From NCBI GenBank assembly GCA_031277685.1, contig JAITLV010000298.1, positions 1 to 64,000 of the forward strand: 64,000 bases of DNA, given 5' to 3'. The notes under the pieces were generated by a model. That model did no database searches and was not told where the DNA came from. It saw nothing but the letters and a program-made list of their open reading frames with translations. The position numbers were made by a program, and so were the translations under genes. This stretch comes from Sphingobacterium sp. GTDB taxonomy: Bacteria > Bacteroidota > Bacteroidia > Sphingobacteriales > Sphingobacteriaceae. Shown here in pieces: positions 45,240 through 54,004 of the stretch (positions are counted from its first letter, which is position 1; every line of letters starts with the position of its first letter).

Positions 45240-45746
45240 TTAACCTTCTGATTTTTTCGGCCTCCTTTCCTTTAAATAAAACCTTAATCCTATGATTGCT
45301 ATTATAAAAAACACACAATTAAATACTAGGTGTACGGGCCAGCTCATATTGCTGATAACACCACCGCACACACATGGTACCTTGTCAAAGGCCCCCGCTA
45401 CAATAAATATTGTATATGCGGTAAAGGCTCCCATAAGCAGGATTGAAACCAATAGACCATAAAACCTTAGCTTGCTGATACACAGCAGCGCTGTTGCAAT
45501 GATTTCCGACAGTGGCAACAAATACACCAATGCTTTTGATACCTGTGCCGAGAATACTTGGTTATATAGCTGATATTTGAAATATTCAATATCAGAAAGC
45601 TTGGTGATAACGGTATATGCAAACAATACCACCAATAAACCCGACATTATCTCGGATACTTGGGTTTCTTTTAGCCTTTGCCAAAAACTTTGGTGCGTAA
45701 CAGCTTCCAATTCCCTAACGGTTTCATTTGTTCCTACCGGTTTCAT
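45240..45746 (-). CDS. MauE/DoxX-like redox-associated membrane protein
   Basis: Protein of about 168 residues with four hydrophobic segments ('IMSGLLVVLFAYTVITKLSD', 'ALVYLLPLSEIIATALLCIS', 'LLVSILLMGAFTAYTIFIVA', 'VHLVFNCVFFIIAIIGLRFY'). Between segments three and four is KVPCVCGGVIS; this Cys-x-Cys-Gly-Gly loop is typical of MauE-like proteins that work with disulfide-exchange partners. ATG 45,746 is used; a TTG at 45,770 would add 8 residues. It lies with the DUF6520 gene on the minus strand, facing the TlpA-SusCD genes, and probably assists disulfide formation in the exported small protein. Confidence 0.82.
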   Translation of the reverse strand: MKPVGTNETVRELEAVTHQSFWQRLKETQVSEIMSGLLVVLFAYTVITKLSDIEYFKYQLYNQVFSAQVSKALVYLLPLSEIIATALLCISKLRFYGLLVSILLMGAFTAYTIFIVAGAFDKVPCVCGGVISNMSWPVHLVFNCVFFIIAIIGLRFYLKERRPKKSEG

Positions 45747-45906
45747 ACCTACTTCGTTTTGTTTAATCAAAGTTAGTTCACAGGATAGCTCAAAATTTCT
45801 CCAAAAATCAACGAAATCGGAAAAGTGAAGTCAAAAGACTTGATTTTTGGAGAAGTCTTCTCTTAGGACGGCTATTTTGTATAAAAGGACTTCCGAGATG
45901 GAAGCG

Positions 45907-46908
45907 TTAGCTTGTAAGGCCAATTGAATTTTTTCGGTATTGGGAAGGGGACAAACCCTTGATACGTTTAAAGCTTTTGTGATAACTCTTAAGGCTTGCA
46001 TAGCCTACCTCAACAGCAATCTGATTGATATTCATTGTCGCATTTTCCAGAAGCTTGCAGGACTCCTCAATCCTTAGCCGTGTAAGGAACTGAAAAAATG
46101 TTGTTCCATGTATAACATTACAGGAGCGTTGTAATATAAAAGTGGAGATGCCGAACTGTTGGGCTACAATCTCTAATCTGCAACTTTCCTCAAGCATGTA
46201 ATGTTCTTTAAGATAAGAGAGCAGCCTATCGGCAATCTTTATAAACTCCCGTTGCGTAACTAAATCCGTTGTGGTGTACTGCTCATGGTAAAGCGTGATA
46301 CACGTGGAAACGTCCATCAGAATATTGAAGCCATCCTTATAATTAAGTATTGCAACGCCTTTCATTTTAACCAATATCCGTTTCAGTTTAAACGGGATGT
46401 TGCAGAACGGCAGGATATGTACCGATGGATGGTTGATTTCCCAACATTGCATAAGCGGACGAAAGGTATCAATAATGTTTGGAAAGGAAAGCGGCCAGTC
46501 AAACTCTAAGGACACTATCAGGAAATTATGGAGACCAGGGGGCAACGTCAGATCCGTGCGGCCAAAAGGAAAATACACCATAGAAAAACAGGGCGATAAT
46601 ATGAGGTTTTCGCTTTGCGTGGTACCAAATGACTTGATACCGCCTTGCAGGACAAAAAATAGGGTACAGATGCGAAAACTGGCAGTTAACGGTAGTATTG
46701 CTTCGTGTTCATTTTTTGCTTCGATAACCTGCAAGTGCGTTCCGATAAGTTTGAGGTGCTGACGTATAATAGTGATGTCGGCAAATTGGTACACTTCCCA
46801 CGGTAAACGAAATAACGTGGATTTAGACAATACAGGCTTTTGCCATACAATTTCCATCGGTATGGTAGTGCCAAAAGCATTTCTGTCTATCGTAATAATT
46901 TCATTCAT
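45907..46908 (-). CDS. AraC-family transcription regulator
   Basis: Protein of 333 residues. The C-terminal 100 residues form the AraC/XylS double helix-turn-helix: 'LEIVAQQFGISTFILQRSCN' near 243-262 and 'NINQIAVEVGYASLKSYHKS' then 'FKRIKGLSPSQYRKN' near 293-327. The N-terminal part is a beta-rich sensor, including LILSPCFSMVYFPFGRTDLT near 104-123. The regulator probably controls the TlpA-SusCD or DUF6520-MauE genes of the same cargo block. It is read leftward from a 300-base region that separates it from the RteC-type genes. Confidence 0.92.
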   Translation of the reverse strand: MNEIITIDRNAFGTTIPMEIVWQKPVLSKSTLFRLPWEVYQFADITIIRQHLKLIGTHLQVIEAKNEHEAILPLTASFRICTLFFVLQGGIKSFGTTQSENLILSPCFSMVYFPFGRTDLTLPPGLHNFLIVSLEFDWPLSFPNIIDTFRPLMQCWEINHPSVHILPFCNIPFKLKRILVKMKGVAILNYKDGFNILMDVSTCITLYHEQYTTTDLVTQREFIKIADRLLSYLKEHYMLEESCRLEIVAQQFGISTFILQRSCNVIHGTTFFQFLTRLRIEESCKLLENATMNINQIAVEVGYASLKSYHKSFKRIKGLSPSQYRKNSIGLTS

Positions 46909-47213
46909 GGTAGTTTACTTCCATTTTGGTTAATATCGTATTTGAAGGCCCCTTTGTCAAGTGAATAAATGATTTCACTATTCTTCACCTCTGGCTACTT
47001 GCTTTTGGTATTATTTTTGTCGCATGTTGACCTTCAATACTTTGGGCATTTTTGCTGGTCGATAAGTGAATGGTGATGCTCATTAATTCTTCGCAACATT
47101 TTTTATAGGGATTGTTTAAGTGGACATACGGATGTAAAAGTCGAGGGGTGTCCGGTTTTCGTAATTCTAATGATGTTGCTTTGAGTATTTAATAACCTAA
47201 TTATGAAGAATAA
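46909..47213 (+). other. intergenic region between AraC regulator and RteC-type genes
   Basis: About 300 bases that must carry divergent promoters for the AraC gene and for the 47,214 gene. No frame of note and no strong hairpin found. A TTG/TAnnTTTG pair could not be placed with confidence on either strand. Confidence 0.4.
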
Positions 47214-48416
47214 ATGGATATATCGTTCATTCAGAAACTGCTCGATGAGGTCGCAGATGATTTCATTAAGGACCATAAACAACTAACAGTGCCAACCGAG
47301 GATTTGGCGTTAAAAATATCTATAGAAAACAAATTTCTAAACATAGAGCATAAGTTGTCCAGCCTACTCATAGAAGTGGGTACGCCAACAAAGATTCGTC
47401 CTATCGTTGATACTATTGTTGAGCATTGCATATCGTTAATAAGGTATGTAGACAATCAAAAAGCTGATAAATGCCAAGCTGATACCGAAGAAAATATCGT
47501 ATGCAAATATTATGGCAACAGTACCTGCCTGTTCATTTTTAATATTCGGAGGAAGTATAATTACCTATCAACGGCCCAGCTAGAATGCCCCAAACTGTAT
47601 GTTGACTTCTTTAAGGATTTGATGAAGGATAAGGTACAGGAAATTTTAGTTCACATGGAAAAAGCTGCCATGCCCCCAACATTTATAGAAGCCATGTCGG
47701 ATTATTTTCAATCACCCATTCCCACGCCATTTTCTGTAAGCCGTTTTCACGATGGGTTTTCCGCATTAGATTACTTCTATGGTCTAATAGAAGTGCTATA
47801 TGAGCGTTCATCGTTAAGGTCTAACGATGAATACCGAGACGCTGTTTATTACGAATTGATAAACAGGAATTTTAACCGTTTGGAATTTATCCGTGCAGCC
47901 ATTGAATCATTTGCTGTGACCATTGACGAAGATACTGACATAGACCAAGAAATTATGAACCTGCTTGAAAAAAAGAAAAAAATAGCCGTAATTCCATCAA
48001 TATCTGGTATATCGTACATTGATTCCGAAGAATGCCTACAAAATGCACTTTTCAATGCAATTTCCGCAGAAATCAATTTCCTGAAAGATTATCAAACGCA
48101 CAAGGCGACAATGCTGGAACAGAAATACAACCCACAGTTTTCCAATAATTTTAATATTTGGCAACTATTGTTTCTTTTCAACGCAATGATTAATCTGGGT
48201 TTCTGGATGCGCGTAGGGAAATTGAGCATACCGGAATTTGTCCATTTAAATTTTGTACGCTCCGATGGCGAGCATTATTCCCTTAAATCACTAAGCAAGA
48301 AAAACTCCAATATTGACCGTGTTTCGGCGCAGAAGCTGATTGAAGCATTAAAAAAAATCATCGACTATATCACTAAAAACTATCTATTGGTTCTTTGTTT
48401 ACTAGACTTTGGATAA
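47214..48416 (+). CDS. hypothetical regulator-like protein upstream of RteC gene
   Basis: Protein of 400 residues, soluble and largely helical, not firmly recognised. Features are a helical N-terminal region ('FIQKLLDEVADDFIKDHKQL'), a middle region with 'YFYGLIEVLYERSSLRSNDE' and a C-terminal region FNIWQLLFLFNAMINLGFWM followed by basic residues and 'VSAQKLIEALKKIIDYITKN'. The region 'EINFLKDYQTHKATML' recalls the RteC-like gene that follows ('EEINFFKVV', 'EEIKHYFEIHREITSYY'), so it may be a distant RteC relative. In CTnDOT, RteC controls excision; a pair of such regulators would fit here. Note that no RteA/RteB two-component pair is present. Confidence 0.6.
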   Translation: MDISFIQKLLDEVADDFIKDHKQLTVPTEDLALKISIENKFLNIEHKLSSLLIEVGTPTKIRPIVDTIVEHCISLIRYVDNQKADKCQADTEENIVCKYYGNSTCLFIFNIRRKYNYLSTAQLECPKLYVDFFKDLMKDKVQEILVHMEKAAMPPTFIEAMSDYFQSPIPTPFSVSRFHDGFSALDYFYGLIEVLYERSSLRSNDEYRDAVYYELINRNFNRLEFIRAAIESFAVTIDEDTDIDQEIMNLLEKKKKIAVIPSISGISYIDSEECLQNALFNAISAEINFLKDYQTHKATMLEQKYNPQFSNNFNIWQLLFLFNAMINLGFWMRVGKLSIPEFVHLNFVRSDGEHYSLKSLSKKNSNIDRVSAQKLIEALKKIIDYITKNYLLVLCLLDFG

Positions 48417-48664
48417 AAGAAACAAAATGTCCTTTTAGGTAGATTACGAAACACAAATGACCCCCTTTCTCTTTACAAAAGGCTCTTTGCTGATGCTCCT
48501 GCATTTTTTTTTATTCACTATATTTCATCGTGCCATGATATGTTCGGGGCAAATTCAAAAAAATGGTGAATAGAGGTGAAATCTAACATTCTCTTGACAA
48601 GGCCAATATTGTTAGGAGATTTGTCTGATTAAACAAGCTATGCTTCACACTAAAAATAGAACCA

Positions 48665-49492
48665 ATGGACATCATAGAAAAGATAAATGTATCAAAGGCT
48701 CAAATGGAAGATATTTTGAATACGACCAATTCATGGGATAGCAAAAGGGTGGAACACTTGAACAAGCTTCTCTATCAACTAAAGGAATTTGTGCTTGAAA
48801 CAGCCTTTAAGGATTCGGAGGAAGAAATCAATTTTTTTAAAGTGGTAAAGCCCGTTTTCAGTGGGCAGTTGCAACATGCACTACAGATGCAGCGGATATT
48901 GCTCGACAGCCCCAATTGGTCGGCTTCTGTTCGCGAAACCTATCTTCACGCACAGATAGAGGAAATCAAACATTATTTTGAAATCCATCGCGAGATTACG
49001 AGTTATTATCGCTCTGGCGACAGCAATTTGGATTTTCTGCTTTTCCTACGGGGAAGGGACAGTTGTCCGGCATGGCTATGTGTACCAAAAGTTGATATGG
49101 ACGAAAGGTTTTCTACACTGGGCGACCCCTACTTTGCCGAGATAATGGCATATGAATGGACAGCCCAAGCTTTGAACAATTTGATTGAAGGACAGCAAAG
49201 CTCGTCAAGCAATGAAATAGTTAAAAGTGACCTAAAATGGACAGGCGACACCATAAACCTGACTGAATTGGCCTACGGCATACAGTGTTCGGGACAGGTA
49301 AATGGGGGCAATGCCGGAATTGCCGAAATCGTAAGGGGACTTGAATTTCTTTTTAATATCAAAGTAGGTAGACCTTATCGGAGATTTTCTGAAATCCGAC
49401 AACGGAAAAGACTGAGCAGAACCCAGTTTTTGGACAACATGGGCAAAGCCCTTAACCAAAAATTGGAAGACGAAGAAGCCTACAGACCGTAG
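48665..49492 (+). CDS. rteC: RteC-family regulator of the conjugative element
   Basis: Protein of 275 residues. The C-terminal half matches RteC proteins: 'LKWTGDTINLTELAYGIQCS' near 192-211, 'GGNAGIAEIVRGLEFLFNIK' near 217-236 and 'YRRFSEIRQRKRLSRTQFLD' near 241-260, a winged-helix-like region. RteC of CTnDOT activates the excision genes; here it would do the same for the integrase/excisionase region. The N-terminal half is helical with IEEIKHYFEIHREITSYYRS. Its final codons form part of the terminator stem at 49,477. It is followed by the tra operon, with a shared palindrome between. Confidence 0.85.
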   Translation: MDIIEKINVSKAQMEDILNTTNSWDSKRVEHLNKLLYQLKEFVLETAFKDSEEEINFFKVVKPVFSGQLQHALQMQRILLDSPNWSASVRETYLHAQIEEIKHYFEIHREITSYYRSGDSNLDFLLFLRGRDSCPAWLCVPKVDMDERFSTLGDPYFAEIMAYEWTAQALNNLIEGQQSSSSNEIVKSDLKWTGDTINLTELAYGIQCSGQVNGGNAGIAEIVRGLEFLFNIKVGRPYRRFSEIRQRKRLSRTQFLDNMGKALNQKLEDEEAYRP

Positions 49493-49501
49493 GCTTTTTT
49501 G
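49477..49501 (+). terminator. terminator overlapping the end of rteC
   Basis: AGCCTAC (49,477-49,483) pairs with GTAGGCT (49,489-49,495) and a run of T follows. The stem includes the stop codon region of rteC, so coding and terminator functions share bases. It separates rteC from the tra operon. Confidence 0.85.
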
Positions 49502-49520
49502 ATTTGCCCGTAAATTTATT

Positions 49521-49537
49521 TTTGGGTACTACCCAAA
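49521..49537 (+). promoter_or_regulatory. quasi-palindrome TTTGGGTACTACCCAAA, putative operator, copy 2
   Basis: An 8+1+8 inverted repeat 85 bases before the first tra gene. The core TGGGTACTACCCA is identical to 25,465-25,477 upstream of the excisionase-like gene. Both are followed by a GTCAA string about 8 bases later. Confidence 0.6.
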
Positions 49538-49621
49538 TAGTGGTCAATCAAAAAATGACCGAAACCGAAACTTTGCTTCAGAAACCCAACGCAATGGTGC
49601 AAGGGTAAAGCAAACACGGTT

Positions 49622-50107
49622 ATGTTACAACAATTTACATGGCTACAATTTTCAATCGCTGTAGCAATCATTACAGTCCTCTGGTACATTACCATCCTAC
49701 TGCTCTTTTTCAAGGAAGAGATTAAAAATCTCATGGGGTTTGGTTCAGTTAAAAAAACTGCTCCACCGCCCACTGAGCGTACCCCTGAACCGCCAGCACT
49801 GATGGGAGCGTCCAAACTACCCGAAGGGGTCACTGAAACCTATGAGCTGGAATTTGGCCCACGTACCGATGACAAGGTACACAGGTTGGGTGCCATTTCA
49901 GACTTCTTGGAGGAAACAAAGGATATTTTCGAGATAGTCCAGAACGAGGGTGGCGGAAAGGAAGAATTACTGGAAATGCTGAAAGAACTGCTCAAACATT
50001 ACCCTAACGTAAAAGAAAGCAGGCATCGGAGAGCATTGGTAGACCACCTTAAGGAACACTCGCCCCTTAACCTCTCAAGCACTGAGATTGAAGAGCTTTT
50101 CCTATAA
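49622..50107 (+). CDS. membrane-anchored conjugation protein in TraD-like position
   Basis: Protein of 161 residues and first gene of the transfer operon. One N-terminal hydrophobic segment (about 9-30, 'LQFSIAVAIITVLWYITILLLFF'-like, here split by an acidic end) anchors it; then a Pro-rich linker (APPPTERTPEPPA near 48-60) and an acidic helical domain. It holds the place where TraD-type proteins occur in CTnDOT-like operons, just before traE. I do not recognise the sequence itself, so it is named by position only. Spacing to traE is 29 bases. Confidence 0.65.
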   Translation: MLQQFTWLQFSIAVAIITVLWYITILLLFFKEEIKNLMGFGSVKKTAPPPTERTPEPPALMGASKLPEGVTETYELEFGPRTDDKVHRLGAISDFLEETKDIFEIVQNEGGGKEELLEMLKELLKHYPNVKESRHRRALVDHLKEHSPLNLSSTEIEELFL

Positions 50108-50136
50108 CCCATTTCAAAATATCAATATCAACGATT

Positions 50137-50478
50137 ATGAACAATCAATTAAATCCGAAAAAGCAGGCTCTGTTAAAAACACTGATGTTTTTGTCCGCGT
50201 GGTTGGCAAGCAATGCTGTAATGACCATACGTCTGTACGGTCAGGATGGCTCGGCTGGAATACAAAAGGCTACAGATGAGGTTAAAGGCTACTTTGACAC
50301 GGGATGTGACCTCATGTATGCAATCGGTGCGGTCATCGGAATCATCGGAGCTATAAAGGTATTCAACAAATGGAATGCTGGAGAACCTGACACGAATAAG
50401 GTAGCAGCCAGTTGGTTTGGTAGCTGTATATTCTTGGTCATAGTGGCCACGGTACTGAAATCATTTTTTGGTGTTTAA
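50137..50478 (+). CDS. traE: conjugation protein TraE (DUF4134), pilin-like
   Basis: Protein of 113 residues with an N-terminal hydrophobic signal-like segment and two further membrane segments ('LMYAIGAVIGIIGAIKVFNK' near 65-84 and 'FGSCIFLVIVATVLKSFF' near 95-112). 'GIQKATDEVKGYFDTGCDLM' precedes the first, as in DUF4134 proteins. TraE of Bacteroidota elements takes the place of the VirB2 pilin subunit. It is followed by traF after 11 bases in the usual E-F-G order. Confidence 0.92.
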   Translation: MNNQLNPKKQALLKTLMFLSAWLASNAVMTIRLYGQDGSAGIQKATDEVKGYFDTGCDLMYAIGAVIGIIGAIKVFNKWNAGEPDTNKVAASWFGSCIFLVIVATVLKSFFGV

Positions 50479-50489
50479 CCCATACAGCC

Positions 50490-50828
50490 ATGAGCATAAT
50501 CTACCACGTAAATAAAGGTGTGTCAAAGCCTATTGTGTTCAAGGGCCTCAAGGCACAGTATATCGGCTACCTTGCAGTTGGCCTTGTCCTGCTCCTTATC
50601 AGTTTTGCGGTACTCTACATTTCCGGATTACCGCTGATGTTCATTCTCCCATTTATCGTTTGTATGGGAACTGCGCTGATAGTTACAGTGAACAGACTTA
50701 GCAAACGTTTCGGGGAGCATGGCCTAAAGAAATATTTTGCCCGTAGACGATTGCCCAAGGCCATAAGCTTTCGTTCTCGCAGACAATTTACCACACTGAA
50801 AAACAGACCTATCAAATACAGTAAATAA
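50490..50828 (+). CDS. traF: conjugation protein TraF (DUF4133), VirB3-like
   Basis: Protein of 112 residues with two adjacent membrane segments (about 28-48 'IGYLAVGLVLLLISFAVLYI' and 50-72 'LPLMFILPFIVCMGTALIV') and basic ends. 'YHVNKGVSKPIVFKGLKAQYI' at the N-terminus is typical of TraF/DUF4133. VirB3-like proteins sit in the inner membrane and bind the VirB4-type ATPase, which is encoded next and overlaps by one base. Confidence 0.92.
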   Translation: MSIIYHVNKGVSKPIVFKGLKAQYIGYLAVGLVLLLISFAVLYISGLPLMFILPFIVCMGTALIVTVNRLSKRFGEHGLKKYFARRRLPKAISFRSRRQFTTLKNRPIKYSK

Positions 50829-53290
50829 TGGAAGCTTCTAAGATATTTCCGATATATACCGTCGACAACGATTGTATCATTTCCATACAGGGTGATATGA
50901 CCATTGCATTGGAAATCCAATTGCCCGAAATCTTTACCCTCGATGAAAGGGATTATGATGCCCTGCACAGTACCTGGATTAAAGCGATACGTTTATTGCC
51001 TGCCCATACGGTATTGCATAAGCAGGATTGGGTAGTCAGGCAACATTTCCAGCCTACAGCCGACGGAAAAAGTTTTCTTTCGGCAAGCAGTGACAATTAC
51101 TATAGGGGCAGGGAGTACATGCAGCATAAATGCTACCTGTTCATAACCAAAAAGCCCAATGGCCGCAAGATTTCAAATTCTGCCTATTGCAATATCCTGC
51201 GCAGGACTATATTGCCACAGCAACTGATTGACCCGACAGTCCACCGTAATTTTGAGGACAGTGTTGGGCAGTTCGTCCGAGTGCTGACGGATAGCAGGTA
51301 TATCCGTGTCCGCAGATTAGGTACGGTTGAATTGAGTGGTGATGCGAACAGGGCAGGGCTCATTGAACGCTATTGCATGTTGATGGACAGGGAAAAGCAT
51401 CCACAGCTTAGGGATATGGACCTTTCGCAAGGTCTGGACATCGGGGATAAGCACACCGAACTCTATACGCTCTCTGATATAGAGGAACTTCCCTCTCTGT
51501 GCGGGAGCAGGATTAATCTGGACAGGTACAGCACCGATAGGACAAAATTTTCGATAGGGTTCGCAAGCCCTCTGGGACTGTTGCTTGACTGCGACCATAT
51601 CTACAACCAATTTATCTTCATAGGCGATAGCCAGAAAATCATCAGAAAGTTGGAGCAGAAAAGGCTCCGCCTGCAATCGCTTTCTGCGTATAGTCGTGAA
51701 AATGCGGTTGCTGGCGAAGCGGTGAACGATTATCTGAATGATGCGGTTGCCAGTCAGTTCCTGCCTGTAAGAGCGCATTTTAACGTGCTGGCATGGACTA
51801 CGGATAAAGAGGAACTTAAGGACATCAGGAATAGGGTGTCTTCGGCTATGGCGCAGATGGATGCAGTGGCAAAGGTCGAAACCGTAGGCGCTCCACAGAT
51901 ATTTTGGGCAGGCATACCCGGCAATGGCGCTGATTTTCCCGAAAATGATACGTTCATCACCTTCGTAGAGCAGGCAAGCTGTTTTTTCAACCAAGAAGCT
52001 AACTATAGGTCTGATGTGGAGGGTATCCGCTTGGGCGATAGGCTTTATGGCCGTCCCGTTCTGCTCGACCTGTTCAATATGCCGATGAAAAGGGGGACGG
52101 TGACTAATAGGAACCTTTTCGTTTGCGGTGGTAGTGGTGGCGGTAAGTCAATGCTGATGAACCACATGCTCCGAACGCTCTATGAAGAAGGGGCACACTG
52201 TGTGGTCATTGATGTTGGTGGGAGCTATAAGGGACTTTGTGACCTGATTGGAGGTTATTATTTTATATATACCGAAGATAACCCTATCCGCTTCAATCCA
52301 TTCTATCTGGAAGATGGAGAGATACTGGACACGGAACGAAAGGAAAGCCTCAAAACACTGCTCTTTGCACTGTGGAAACAATCCGACGAAAAATACAGCA
52401 GGTCAGAATATGTGGCAATCTCCAATGCTGTGACGGCCTATTACTTCAATCTGGAAAAGCATCCCGAAATCTTTCCCTGTTTCAATAGTTTTTATGATTT
52501 CTTGGTTGGGCATTACCGTAGCATTTTGGAGGATAGCAGGGTAAATCCAAAGGATTTTGATTTTGAGAATTTTCTGTATGTATTGAATCCCTACTATAGA
52601 GGTGGCGAATTTGATTATCTGTTGAATGCGGAGGAAAAATTGGAGTTCCTGAAAGAACGGTTCATAGTCTTTGAACTGGACAACATCAAGTCGCACGAAA
52701 TCCTTTTCCCAGTTGCCACAATCATTATATCCCAAATGTTCATTGCCAAGATGCGCAAGCTCAGGGGGCTGCGCAAAGTGCTTGCCATAGATGAGGCTTG
52801 GATTGCGATTGCCAAATCGGGAATGGCATCGTTCATCAAGTATCTCTATAAGACCATCCGTAAGTTCAATGGTATTCCTGCTCTGATAACGCAGGAAGTG
52901 GATGACCTGATTTCATCGCCCATCATCAAGGAAACAGTGGTCAACCTTTCCGATACCAAAATATTTCTGGACATGCGCAAGTTCATGAACAAGTTCGACA
53001 GCCTACAGCATGTGCTTGGGCTTTCGGAAAAGGCCAAAACACTGATGCTGTCCATCAACAGAGCAAACGACCCATCAAGGAACTATAGGGAAGCTCTGGT
53101 AGATCAGGGCGGTGAAGTCCTGAAAGTATACCGGAATGAGCTTTCCATTGAAGAATACCTTTCCTATTCGACAGAAGAGAACGAAAAGGTAAGAGTACAG
53201 CAGTATGCCCAAGAACACGGAGGGATGAAAGAGGGGATTGAGAAGCTGGCACAGGAAATCAGGAATGAAAAATTAGGTGATAACAAATAA
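50828..53290 (+). CDS. traG: conjugation ATPase TraG (VirB4-like)
   Basis: Protein of 820 residues that powers the secretion channel. Walker A is GGSGGGKSML (about 434-443) and Walker B is VLAIDEAWIAIAKSG (near 653-667), with 'LITQEVDDLISSPIIKETVV' and 'SDTKIFLDMRKF' as in VirB4 proteins. The N-terminal 400 residues are the usual VirB4 partner-binding domain. Its length is typical of TraG in CTnDOT-like elements. The start overlaps the traF stop by one base. Confidence 0.95.
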   Translation: MEASKIFPIYTVDNDCIISIQGDMTIALEIQLPEIFTLDERDYDALHSTWIKAIRLLPAHTVLHKQDWVVRQHFQPTADGKSFLSASSDNYYRGREYMQHKCYLFITKKPNGRKISNSAYCNILRRTILPQQLIDPTVHRNFEDSVGQFVRVLTDSRYIRVRRLGTVELSGDANRAGLIERYCMLMDREKHPQLRDMDLSQGLDIGDKHTELYTLSDIEELPSLCGSRINLDRYSTDRTKFSIGFASPLGLLLDCDHIYNQFIFIGDSQKIIRKLEQKRLRLQSLSAYSRENAVAGEAVNDYLNDAVASQFLPVRAHFNVLAWTTDKEELKDIRNRVSSAMAQMDAVAKVETVGAPQIFWAGIPGNGADFPENDTFITFVEQASCFFNQEANYRSDVEGIRLGDRLYGRPVLLDLFNMPMKRGTVTNRNLFVCGGSGGGKSMLMNHMLRTLYEEGAHCVVIDVGGSYKGLCDLIGGYYFIYTEDNPIRFNPFYLEDGEILDTERKESLKTLLFALWKQSDEKYSRSEYVAISNAVTAYYFNLEKHPEIFPCFNSFYDFLVGHYRSILEDSRVNPKDFDFENFLYVLNPYYRGGEFDYLLNAEEKLEFLKERFIVFELDNIKSHEILFPVATIIISQMFIAKMRKLRGLRKVLAIDEAWIAIAKSGMASFIKYLYKTIRKFNGIPALITQEVDDLISSPIIKETVVNLSDTKIFLDMRKFMNKFDSLQHVLGLSEKAKTLMLSINRANDPSRNYREALVDQGGEVLKVYRNELSIEEYLSYSTEENEKVRVQQYAQEHGGMKEGIEKLAQEIRNEKLGDNK

Positions 53291-53302
53291 ATAAAATAGA
53301 AA

Positions 53303-54004
53303 ATGAAACTATTCAAGATTATGAAAAAATACATGGTAATACTGCCGTTCAGCGCAATGGTAATGTGCGTGGCAATACCTACAGGCGCAACGGCACAGGT
53401 CGCCGTGCTTGAGGTAATCAAAGCAGGGATAAAACGGGTCATTAAGGCCGTTGACCTCAAGGTACAGCGTATGCAGAATCGGACCGTATGGCTACAGAAT
53501 GCGCAAAAGACACTAGAAAACCAACTTTCAAAACTTCGGTTGGGGGATATTGCCGACTGGACAGAAAAACAGCGCAAGCTCTATGAAGACTATTATCAGG
53601 AGCTATGGAAAGTGAAATCGGCGATTACCTACATCAAACGCATCAAGGAACTCAGTCAGGAGCAGGGACAATTGGTAAAGGAATATCAGTGGGCTTGGGA
53701 ACGGTTCTCGAAAGACCTCAATTTCACTCCTGATGAACTTGAAAATATGACTTCGGTATATTCCGGTCTGTTGGAGGAGAGCATCAAGAATATTGATGAA
53801 ATCCTGATGGTTGTACACAGTTTCGATACACAGATGTCTGATGGTGAAAGGCTGGAAATTATAGAAAGGGCAAGGGATAAGATACATGAAAATCTATCCT
53901 CACTGCGAAAATTCAACGCCAGTAATATCCAGCTTTCCATGCAAAGGGCGAAAGATATGAATGAAATCCAAAACCTTAAAAAGATATATGAAATCGAAAA
54001 CTAA
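53303..54004 (+). CDS. traI: conjugation protein TraI-like (DUF4141), paralogue 1
   Basis: Protein of 233 residues. Signal peptide (about 9-32, ending ATA-Q) then a long helical region: 'LRLGDIADWTEKQRKLYEDY', 'LVKEYQWAWERFSKDLNFTP', 'DELENMTSVYSGLLEESIKN' and 'SDGERLEIIERARDKIHENL'. These match TraI (DUF4141) of Bacteroidota elements, a periplasmic component with helical shape that takes the VirB5-like place. It is related to the third following gene, giving a set of TraI-like paralogues. Overlaps the next gene. Confidence 0.85.
   Translation: MKLFKIMKKYMVILPFSAMVMCVAIPTGATAQVAVLEVIKAGIKRVIKAVDLKVQRMQNRTVWLQNAQKTLENQLSKLRLGDIADWTEKQRKLYEDYYQELWKVKSAITYIKRIKELSQEQGQLVKEYQWAWERFSKDLNFTPDELENMTSVYSGLLEESIKNIDEILMVVHSFDTQMSDGERLEIIERARDKIHENLSSLRKFNASNIQLSMQRAKDMNEIQNLKKIYEIEN

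Noticed and set aside
45154..45318. Short minus-strand frame overlapping the end of the MauE gene (54 codons from a TTG, ending GRTPEKVGN)
   Set aside because: No ATG, no clear ribosome site for the start, overlaps another gene; composition looks plausible but evidence is too weak to call.
51317..51994. 225-codon frame antisense to traG
   Set aside because: Shadow frame of the VirB4-like ATPase; no recognisable domain.
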